A program made the position numbers and the translations under genes. The notes under the pieces were generated by a model, which made no database searches, had not been told where the DNA came from, and saw only the letters and a program-made list of their open reading frames with translations. A stretch of DNA of 14,781 nucleotides from positions 1 through 14,781 of the forward strand of contig CAZAAT010000056.1 in the NCBI GenBank assembly GCA_964483175.1. The letters are read 5' to 3'. Below are positions 1-6,042 of this stretch, one piece after another. Every line of letters begins with the position of its first letter. The stretch's first letter is position 1. Source of the stretch: JAAYHC01 sp964483175. GTDB taxonomy: Bacteria; Bacillota; UBA5301.

Positions 1-733
1 CCCAACAGGAAATAGCGATAATCCTGCCGCCCATTTGGGTATATAATCGGGCTGCATGCTCGGCTACATTACCAAAGCCCTGCAAACTAGCGGTAGTAGA
101 GGCCATATCGATATTGAGCTTCTTCAAGCCCTCACGTAAACAATAGATGACACCATAGCCTGTGGCTTCGGTGCGACCGCGTGAACCGCCCATACCAACA
201 GGCTTGCCGGTGATAACACCAGGGTAGCGACCACCATGAATCACTTCATACTCATCCATCATCCACATCATATGTTGGGCATTGGTCATGACGTCTGGAG
301 CGGGAACATCTAAGACCGGACCAATGTTCTTGGCAATCTGTCTCACATAGCCCCGGCATAACCTCTCCTGCTCGCCTGGTGATAGCGTGCGCGGATCGCA
401 GATCACGCCACCCTTGCCACCGCCCAGCGGAATATCGACCACCGCACACTTCCAGGTCATCCACATGGCAAGGGCTCTGATGGTATCGGCGGTTTCATTA
501 AGATGAAACCGGATACCGCCTTTGGCCGGTCCTCGTGCATCATTGTGCTGGATGCGGTACGCCTTAAAGACTTTGGTGGTTCCATCATCCATTTTCACCG
601 GGATTGTAAAATGAAACTCCCGACTTGGTTGGCGCAACAGCTCACAGGTTGACTGATCTAGTCCGATCATCTGGGCTACGTTGTCAAATTGTGTTTGAGC
701 TGTCACAAACGGATTATACTTTTCCTCTCCCAT
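1..733 (-). CDS. Glu/Leu/Phe/Val dehydrogenase (glutamate dehydrogenase), N-terminal part, cut by window edge
   Basis: Catalyses reversible oxidative deamination of an amino acid, most likely glutamate to 2-oxoglutarate, with NAD(P); cytoplasmic. Reading from ATG at 733 down to base 2 gives 244 open codons. Residues 68-76 (GPAKGGIRF), the catalytic-lysine motif PLGGGKGGV (102-110, Lys107) and PAPDVMT with the catalytic Asp147 are all present. They are followed by TGYGV and the start of the nucleotide-binding fold, LQGFGNVAEHAA (217-228). The family is usually about 415-430 residues, so roughly 170 C-terminal residues lie outside the window. The start is supported by AGGGGTGAT a few bases upstream and by a near-consensus promoter at 757-785. 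It is the first gene of its transcript and diverges from the secretin cluster. Glutamate versus another amino acid cannot be decided from this half. Confidence 0.96.
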   Translation of the reverse strand, partial: MGEEKYNPFVTAQTQFDNVAQMIGLDQSTCELLRQPSREFHFTIPVKMDDGTTKVFKAYRIQHNDARGPAKGGIRFHLNETADTIRALAMWMTWKCAVVDIPLGGGKGGVICDPRTLSPGEQERLCRGYVRQIAKNIGPVLDVPAPDVMTNAQHMMWMMDEYEVIHGGRYPGVITGKPVGMGGSRGRTEATGYGVIYCLREGLKKLNIDMASTTASLQGFGNVAEHAARLYTQMGGRIIAISCW

Positions 734-756
734 TACAAATCACCCCTATTTGACTA

Positions 757-785
757 ATTATAGGATATCAAAATCAGTTTGTAAA
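757..785 (-). promoter_or_regulatory. Sigma-A-type promoter of the glutamate dehydrogenase gene
   Basis: Read on the minus strand, the -35 box is TTTACA (780-785) and the -10 box is a perfect TATAAT (757-762), with a 17-base spacer. Transcription should begin near 750, giving a leader of about 17 bases that contains little beyond the ribosome binding site. Confidence 0.8.
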
Positions 786-955
786 ACAGAATTTCGGACT
801 TCAACCATGAAAAAGAGCACAAAATCGCTGGGAAATAACTTGTCCAAGGTTGGAATATTTTTCATTAGGACGGGATATATTACCAGACGTAAGTGCATAT
901 CGTTTGCATTGTTGGCAATAATAGGTTCAAAGTTTGGGCGGCGAGGAAGGGTCAA

Positions 956-1819
956 ATGATACAGGGGAGAACTAGCGTTAAGTTAATTTGGGTTATCGTG
1001 CTCGCGCTTGCGGTGCATCTCTTTCTATTATCCAATTCCGCGACAATCACTGCTGCAATCAGTTCAGGAGTCGGGTGGGATTGGTCGTTCAGTAACAGCG
1101 ATATCCGGATTGAACTGGGCTATGACCGCAGCCATGAAGAAGCGGTTATCGTATTTTCCGCGGTTTCCAATCGGCCGACCAATGTAAGTTACCAAGTTGG
1201 ATCAATAAAAAGAATAACTGACTTGGCCGGGTATAATTCATCTCTTCTGGTTAGCAAAAACAAGCAATCCTTTCAATTGGAAACGAACATAGCGGTTCAC
1301 TTGGATTCGTACAATCCAAGCCTTGAGTACCGGCTGAGGATGCCGGGTGACCTGGATCTACCGGCAGGAGATTACCAGGTAGAGTTAATTCCGTTAGATC
1401 GTAATTTGCCACCAATTAGCATAGTTCTGCGCCAATCAAAACTGTATGAGTTACATGTAAATAGTTCGCCAATTGAGTTTGAGGCTTTTTCCGGACCAGG
1501 CGACTACCTAGCAAAAGAACCGATAAGCGTCCAGGTCAAAACAAACTTTTCTGGCTGGCGGCTAAAAGTGCATGGCTCGCCTCTAATTTTGGTTAATGAT
1601 GCGCAATTTGATCAGACTGAGCATATTCCGCTTGATCGGATGCTAGTATCGCTCGATCCCGACGGTAATTTTGTTCCAATCACCGAGCATGGGGTTTTTC
1701 TGGGCGGAACTCAATCAGGTTCGGTATTATTTACAGTTTATTTTCTTCTCCAGAGTACCTGGGATGATTTTGCAGGCACTTATGAGGGAGGCTCCGTGTC
1801 CTTTAGCATTGTGGACTAA
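956..1819 (+). CDS. Secreted two-domain protein of the secretin cluster, possible adhesin or tip subunit
   Basis: A 287-residue protein; I do not recognise a named family. I chose ATG 956 because AGGAAGG sits about 5 bases upstream and it begins a Sec signal peptide (hydrophobic 9-26, cleavage probably near 33-36). The in-frame ATG at 893 would put 21 polar residues before the signal. The mature part appears all-beta with two similar halves: about 40-148, ending LPAGDYQVELIPL, and about 162-287, ending DFAGTYEGGSVSFSIVD. The second half has the pattern of the two downstream subunit-like proteins (a V-x-hydrophobic run, an I-x-F block, an N followed by an aromatic, then a terminal beta strand). 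It is the first gene of the cluster. Being larger and two-domain, it could be a tip adhesin; this is inference. No convincing promoter is visible in 786-955. Confidence 0.75.
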   Translation: MIQGRTSVKLIWVIVLALAVHLFLLSNSATITAAISSGVGWDWSFSNSDIRIELGYDRSHEEAVIVFSAVSNRPTNVSYQVGSIKRITDLAGYNSSLLVSKNKQSFQLETNIAVHLDSYNPSLEYRLRMPGDLDLPAGDYQVELIPLDRNLPPISIVLRQSKLYELHVNSSPIEFEAFSGPGDYLAKEPISVQVKTNFSGWRLKVHGSPLILVNDAQFDQTEHIPLDRMLVSLDPDGNFVPITEHGVFLGGTQSGSVLFTVYFLLQSTWDDFAGTYEGGSVSFSIVD

Positions 1820-1853
1820 GATGCCACCCTTTACCTGTAGTATCGCTAGGGAG

Positions 1854-1887
1854 GTGGAAGCAAAAAACTAGGTTTTAACCACTTTTT
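1854..1887 (+). promoter_or_regulatory. Intercistronic hairpin before the first small subunit gene (possible attenuator or processing site)
   Basis: GTGG (1854-1857) can pair with CCAC (1879-1882). Inside it AAAAC (1864-1868) pairs with GTTTT (1872-1876) around a TAG loop, and TTTTT (1883-1887) follows. It resembles a weak terminator or mRNA stabiliser between the larger protein and the small subunit genes. The pairing is AT-rich, so confidence is low. Confidence 0.3.
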
Positions 1888-1918
1888 CGGATCAGAAAAT
1901 ATTAGGAGGTATGAAAAG

Positions 1919-2419
1919 ATGAAAAAAATCATGGTTGTTGTGTTGGCGTTGTCGTTGATTTTGGGTCTGGGTGCGTTGGCCTCAGCTGCTGAGGGTAGTT
2001 TGAAGGATGGAGGCAAAGTGTCTGATACTATTCCGGTCAAGGCTGTAGTTGGTAAATATGCGTTGGTAAATATCGATGCTGAGAGCATTAACTTTGTTTT
2101 CGAAGGTGCTGCTACAGAGAATTACAAAGAGACCACCACTGTAGCAGTTGAGTCAAACTGCGCCATAAATTTGTTTTTTGAGGCAACTCCTTTGAAAATC
2201 GACGATGGAGACTGGATAGAGGTCAACTACGAATTCGGAAACTTGTTTGAGTTAACAACCACGGATACTAAAGGCGAGAAATCTGTGAACCCGCTTTTTA
2301 CCCAAAAAGATAAGCAAATGTATAATCTTTCGGTTACAGCAAAACTTGCGGAAATTTCTTCCCAGTCGGCTAGCGATGATTACAGTGCAAATATTACAAT
2401 TACCGTTTTTGCAGATTAG
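1919..2419 (+). CDS. Small secreted subunit-like protein A of the secretin cluster
   Basis: A 166-residue exported protein, probably a structural surface subunit. The signal peptide is classic: MKK, a hydrophobic run and an ASA-AE cleavage site after residue 23. The mature part is rich in beta-prone and Thr residues. It carries VGKYA at 44-48, then an N-x-AI-x-x-x-F block and PL (around 80-98), and ends with a YSANITITVFAD strand. The same landmarks occur in the next gene, so the two are paralogues. The ribosome site AGGAGGT is the strongest in the cluster, with 8-base spacing, which fits an abundant product. Short size, signal peptide, tandem paralogue and the chaperone and secretin genes downstream suggest a fibre or coat subunit. 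It has no type IV pilin-like N-terminus (no prepilin peptidase site), no lipobox and no sortase motif. Confidence 0.85.
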   Translation: MKKIMVVVLALSLILGLGALASAAEGSLKDGGKVSDTIPVKAVVGKYALVNIDAESINFVFEGAATENYKETTTVAVESNCAINLFFEATPLKIDDGDWIEVNYEFGNLFELTTTDTKGEKSVNPLFTQKDKQMYNLSVTAKLAEISSQSASDDYSANITITVFAD

Positions 2420-2452
2420 TTACCCTTTATTATTGAAAGGACGTGAGCAGTA

Positions 2453-3208
2453 GTGAAAAAACTGCTAGTTACGATGTTAGTATGTTTGACGGCGATAAGC
2501 TTTGCTTCTGTTGTTTTGGCAAGCGAGTTTGGTGCTCCAAACGAAGATTCTGACACTGTAGTAGTGAGTGCTTCAGTTGGCAAGTACGCTTCAGTAGAAG
2601 CTCATAAGCTAATATATGATCACACGAATTGCTGGTGGTTTATCATCCCATTCTGGGAAACCTATTGGAGTGAGGCTGATGAGGCCCTGATGGATTTTGG
2701 TGAATTCTCAGGCGCTCCTGGAAAAAACAAAATCAGGGATACCAATTATTTTATCGTGGAAACTAATACTGCCATTGATGTGGAGTTTTCCGGCAAACCG
2801 TTGACTAGAGGTACTAGTGTTTTGCCTACGAAATATTGGGCATTTACCTCTCAAGGTATTGACAATGATCTTTGGCCGCTGCCAATGTGGCAGGATTTTC
2901 CAAAACAATTAGTTCCACGTAAAAACATTGGCTTCTTTGGTGCAGGAAATGCTCCGGATTGGAATGGACTGGCAAATTTCGATGTGCCAGCCGAGGAGTG
3001 GGAGCTAATGCTTTTAGGAGCAGCACAATCTTGGCCAGCTTTATGGCCGAAAGATAATGATGTTATTAAAAGCACTCGCCTTAATGGTAAAGGCATCTAT
3101 CCTTTCCAGGTGTTTGGTATTGCAGGAACCGGTGCTAACATTTCTGACCAAGAGAATGGTGAGTACTGGGGTGAAATTAAACTAACGGTCTCTGCTGCTG
3201 TTAATTAG
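2453..3208 (+). CDS. Secreted subunit-like protein B, enlarged paralogue of the preceding gene
   Basis: A 251-residue exported protein starting at GTG 2453; GAAAGG upstream is a rather distant ribosome site. The signal peptide ends near VLA-SE (residue 23). SDTVVVSASVGKYASV (33-48) matches the SDTIPVKAVVGKYALV stretch of the preceding protein. A block with VETNTAIDVEFSGKPL matches VESNCAINLFFEATPL there, and the C-terminus again ends in a beta strand (EIKLTVSAAVN). It differs by about 85 extra residues, including an unusual Trp- and Pro-rich stretch (for example CWWFIIPFWETYW and LWPLPMWQDF) that could form an exposed aromatic surface. It could be a minor subunit, an adhesive variant or an anchor; nothing in the sequence decides between these. 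Confidence 0.85.
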   Translation: MKKLLVTMLVCLTAISFASVVLASEFGAPNEDSDTVVVSASVGKYASVEAHKLIYDHTNCWWFIIPFWETYWSEADEALMDFGEFSGAPGKNKIRDTNYFIVETNTAIDVEFSGKPLTRGTSVLPTKYWAFTSQGIDNDLWPLPMWQDFPKQLVPRKNIGFFGAGNAPDWNGLANFDVPAEEWELMLLGAAQSWPALWPKDNDVIKSTRLNGKGIYPFQVFGIAGTGANISDQENGEYWGEIKLTVSAAVN

Positions 3209-3212
3209 TCGT

Positions 3213-3248
3213 TTCTGGCTGGCGGCCAGACAAACCTGGCCGTCAGAA
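3213..3248 (+). promoter_or_regulatory. Intercistronic stem-loop between subunit genes and assembly genes
   Basis: TTCTG (3213-3217) pairs with CAGAA (3244-3248), and CGGCCAG (3223-3229) pairs with CTGGCCG (3236-3242). The loop is six bases and there is a small internal bulge. A poor T-rich tract (TCTTATTT) follows, so the stem may act as a leaky terminator or as a 3' stabiliser of the subunit mRNA. Either would lower expression of the downstream chaperone-like and secretin genes relative to the subunits. Confidence 0.55.
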
Positions 3249-3277
3249 CCTAGTCTTATTTGCTTGGGGGGCTGAAA

Positions 3278-4813
3278 TTGAAGAGAAAATTATTTTTTGG
3301 TTTATTACTTTTTTTGTTCATTATTACGTTAACATCCTCTTTTTGTTCAGCGGTTGGTGTACAACCCCTGACCGTAGATTTGCAGCTGCGTCCCGGCCAG
3401 ACCGGCCGCTTTAACCTCATCCTTAGTCCATCCGGTAGGCAGGAAAGCGTACAGTTTGAGGTCTATCAACCCGCCCAAACCTATTCTGGTAACTTGGTAT
3501 TTATGAAAGCTGAACCGGAAGTATTTCCGGAGATGAACTGGGTCACCTTGCCATCAGATCCTGTAATCGTACCAGCCAATGAACAAAGACAGGTTCCTAT
3601 ATCAATTTCCGTGCCTTTTGGGGCATCTGGTACTCATGTAATTACCATTATGGTCGAACCAGAGCCGGAGGAGGCCACTAATAACGTGGCTATTCAAGTG
3701 CGCTATGCAATCAGGGTGATAGTGCGGGTTACCGGACCTTCTTTACCAGTACGAGGTGAGCTCAGTTTTCTACGGCTGGAGAAAGATGAGCACGGCCGTC
3801 AACTCATCACGGCTGAGGTCAGTAACCCGTCGCATGTGGATTTTGAGGCTGAAGTCGAGGTCACCATTCGCGGTGAAAACCGCAGCCTAATTGAACGGCT
3901 CAATCTGCGGACCCAGCCCGGCCATCAAAACGATAGTAACATCACCCGGATATATCCAGGTGCAAAGGTCTTGTTCACTAACTATCCTGAGAGGTACTTA
4001 CCACCCGGCACCTATTTCTTTAGCGCGATACTCAAGTACGGTGAGCGGGGACAGAGTATTATCAATGAAACGATTACCATTGAGCCCGGGGATTTCGAAC
4101 CTCCGAGTGACGATTCACTTGGCACCATTATTAATGTCAAACCGGCTCGCATTGAAGCATCTCTGGACCCCAAAAAACGGCAGACTGGCGCAATCGAACT
4201 CTTTAACGCTTCTCAAGAGCAAATCTATGTGCGGGTGACCCCGGCGGAGTTCAAACCTGGTTATGAATACTCGGCCCAAGATTGGTTACAGGTCTACGGC
4301 ATCAGCGAAAGCATCCCGCTAGCTCCGATGCAACCGGGCCGCTTTATCCTTACGATGCAGGTTCCACCCGAAGCTGAGCCTGGTGGATACTATGCGAATT
4401 TAAGGCTAACAGCCTATGCAGACCCTGAACTAACTCAAGTCATAGAAGAGCTGCTTACACCGGTAATCTGTGTTGTCAGTAAGGGAACAACACCACACAT
4501 AACTGCTGAGTCAATTGAGGTTAACCAGGATGGTAATAAAGTGACCTATACTTTGCATATCTTGAATGATGGCCGAATACATATATCGCCTAGCGCTAAG
4601 TTAAGCCTTCTTGATGCTAAAAATGCCCTTGTGCTGAATACTGATCTAAAGGATGAGGCTGCCCGAAGGATTTATCCCGCCGAAAAAAGTTTTTTAGTCG
4701 GAGAGTATATTGGTTCGCTAAATGCCGGAGAATATGCTGCGGAAATTGAGCTGTTTGATAGTGGCAAAAGTTTTCAGAAAGTCCAGATCCCGATAACCCT
4801 GGAAGGCAATTAA
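3278..4813 (+). CDS. Exported protein with two tandem Ig-like halves, chaperone-like (DUF916/PapD-type organisation)
   Basis: A 511-residue exported protein whose likely role is to bind or hold the cluster's subunits outside the cytoplasmic membrane. The start is probably TTG 3278 (MKRKLFF...), with GGGGGG six bases upstream; an in-frame TTG at 3260 would add six residues. The signal peptide ends near SFCSA (about residue 25). The mature protein is an internal duplication, about 28-270 and 280-511. Each half has a Pro-Gly start (LRPGQTGRF), a W-V/L-x strand, a P-x-x-x-R-x-V/I-x-V-P block, a G-T/Y turn, an N-P/D-S/G turn, an R-IYP motif and a final G-T/E-Y strand. DUF916-type proteins of Gram-positive surface loci and periplasmic pilus chaperones have this organisation. 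No membrane anchor follows. The chaperone role is inferred from fold pattern and gene order. Confidence 0.75.
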   Translation: MKRKLFFGLLLFLFIITLTSSFCSAVGVQPLTVDLQLRPGQTGRFNLILSPSGRQESVQFEVYQPAQTYSGNLVFMKAEPEVFPEMNWVTLPSDPVIVPANEQRQVPISISVPFGASGTHVITIMVEPEPEEATNNVAIQVRYAIRVIVRVTGPSLPVRGELSFLRLEKDEHGRQLITAEVSNPSHVDFEAEVEVTIRGENRSLIERLNLRTQPGHQNDSNITRIYPGAKVLFTNYPERYLPPGTYFFSAILKYGERGQSIINETITIEPGDFEPPSDDSLGTIINVKPARIEASLDPKKRQTGAIELFNASQEQIYVRVTPAEFKPGYEYSAQDWLQVYGISESIPLAPMQPGRFILTMQVPPEAEPGGYYANLRLTAYADPELTQVIEELLTPVICVVSKGTTPHITAESIEVNQDGNKVTYTLHILNDGRIHISPSAKLSLLDAKNALVLNTDLKDEAARRIYPAEKSFLVGEYIGSLNAGEYAAEIELFDSGKSFQKVQIPITLEGN

Positions 4814-4827
4814 TCACCCGAGGTGAT
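4813..4827 (+). promoter_or_regulatory. Hairpin covering the secretin ribosome binding site
   Basis: ATCACC (4813-4818) and GGTGAT (4822-4827) form a perfect 6-bp stem with a CGA loop. The 3' arm is the Shine-Dalgarno core (GAGGTGAT) of the secretin gene, whose ATG is 4831. The 5' arm lies just past the stop of the preceding gene, so ribosomes finishing that gene would open the stem. This would couple secretin translation to that of the chaperone-like protein. Confidence 0.45.
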
Positions 4828-4830
4828 CCA

Positions 4831-6042
4831 ATGAACAACAAACGCGTTTTGGTTTTTGTGATCCTGAGCATGATAGCCATTATCTCTTGGATCTTGCCAA
4901 GTGCCGTGATGGCCCAAGAAGAGATCCCAAGGGTATCGGTGATGTTTTATGAGACCGATCTCCGGGAGGCACTAAACGAACTTGCCCTCCAATCGGGGGT
5001 AAATATCTTAATGGATAATACCGTTAGCGGTGTTGTGACTTTGACTTTAAAAGATGTACCATTAGATGTTGCGTTAAAGTTATTGTGTATTCCGGGGGGT
5101 TACACCTTTAGCAGTGGTGATGGCTACTATCTAGTTGGCTTGCCCGATCCTTTGAACCGAATCTTTCATAATCTAGCTGAATCTCGGGTGATTAGGCTCA
5201 AGCACCTGTTGGCCAAAGATGTTGCCCCCATCTTGCCGTCATATGCGGAGCAGTACATAGAATACTCGCGCGATGGAAACCAGGTCGTTATCACCGCTCC
5301 GCCGGAGATGATCGACAAAATTGCGGCAATTATTGAGGAAATTGACCGGCCACAAGTTGTTCGCCAAGTAAAGATTAAGGCTTTAGTCACGGAAATCTCC
5401 ACCTCCGAATTGAAAAAGTGGGGGTTAGATAAGTTCGAACTTGATGTTCATAAAGGGCAAAGTATCAATCCGAACTGGATAGCTTTTCTGGGCCTAACAG
5501 ACAATTCGTTAAGTCTGAAGACCGATTTGTTTGGTTGCTTGGTCAGTAAATTTAAGGCTTTACAAGCTGATAAAGATGCGAAGATACATGCGGATCCGAC
5601 GATTATAGTTGCCGACGGCAAGGAAGCGGTGCTGTTTACCGGTGAAACAAGAATTGTAGAGTATAAGTCGACGGAAAACTCAACCTCAACCCAATTAAAG
5701 AATATCGAAGCTGGAGTCCGGCTCACAGCGACCCCTACCATACTAGAAAACGGTAAGATTTTGCTGAACATCGTTCCCGAGATCAGTTACTTATCCAAGA
5801 CAGATGAAGAACCTACAGTTTATCAAAGTCAGGTCCAAACCACTGTGCAGGTTGACTCCAATGAAGTAGCGATGATCTCCGGATTAACAATTTTAAGCGA
5901 GGTGAACAATGATTCGCGCATTCCCATTCTAGGCAGTATACCCATCGCCGGTTGGTTATTCCGTTCCTTCACTGATGCGCAGGATGAGCGGAAGCTCATG
6001 GTGTTCGTGAGCGCTGAAGAGGTCGTGAATCTGCATGAGTAG
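4831..6042 (+). CDS. Short secretin (GspD/PilQ superfamily), predicted outer-membrane pore
   Basis: A 403-residue secretin that should assemble as a multimeric ring channel in an outer membrane. Signal peptide 1-28 (AVMA-QEE). STN-like domain about 33-103 (ETDLREALNELALQSGVNIL), secretin N-type domain about 118-176 ending in EEIDRPQVVRQV, then a C-terminal secretin domain about 178-398. The latter has IHADPTIIVADGKEA, GVRLTATPTI, ILLNIVPEIS and the conserved hairpin motif RIPILGSIPIAGWLFR (363-378). It is much shorter than type II secretins (about 650 residues) because it has one N domain rather than several. No secretion ATPase, platform protein or prepilin peptidase is next to it. The preceding gene ends 17 bases upstream; the next gene overlaps by 8 bases. 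Family assignment is secure; the cargo is inferred. Confidence 0.93.
   Translation: MNNKRVLVFVILSMIAIISWILPSAVMAQEEIPRVSVMFYETDLREALNELALQSGVNILMDNTVSGVVTLTLKDVPLDVALKLLCIPGGYTFSSGDGYYLVGLPDPLNRIFHNLAESRVIRLKHLLAKDVAPILPSYAEQYIEYSRDGNQVVITAPPEMIDKIAAIIEEIDRPQVVRQVKIKALVTEISTSELKKWGLDKFELDVHKGQSINPNWIAFLGLTDNSLSLKTDLFGCLVSKFKALQADKDAKIHADPTIIVADGKEAVLFTGETRIVEYKSTENSTSTQLKNIEAGVRLTATPTILENGKILLNIVPEISYLSKTDEEPTVYQSQVQTTVQVDSNEVAMISGLTILSEVNNDSRIPILGSIPIAGWLFRSFTDAQDERKLMVFVSAEEVVNLHE

Noticed and set aside
893..955. Upstream in-frame start (ATG 893) for the first secreted protein
   Set aside because: It would place 21 polar and basic residues before a good signal peptide; ATG 956 has AGGAAGG at the right distance.
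786..955. Promoter or c-di-GMP-type riboswitch for the secretin cluster
   Set aside because: TTGGAA at 850 and TATATT at 876 are 20 bases apart, too far for a normal promoter, and no conserved riboswitch core was seen.
750..959. Overlapping frames of 65-69 codons on both strands in the divergent intergenic region
   Set aside because: They overlie the glutamate dehydrogenase promoter, lack ribosome sites and show no protein-like composition.
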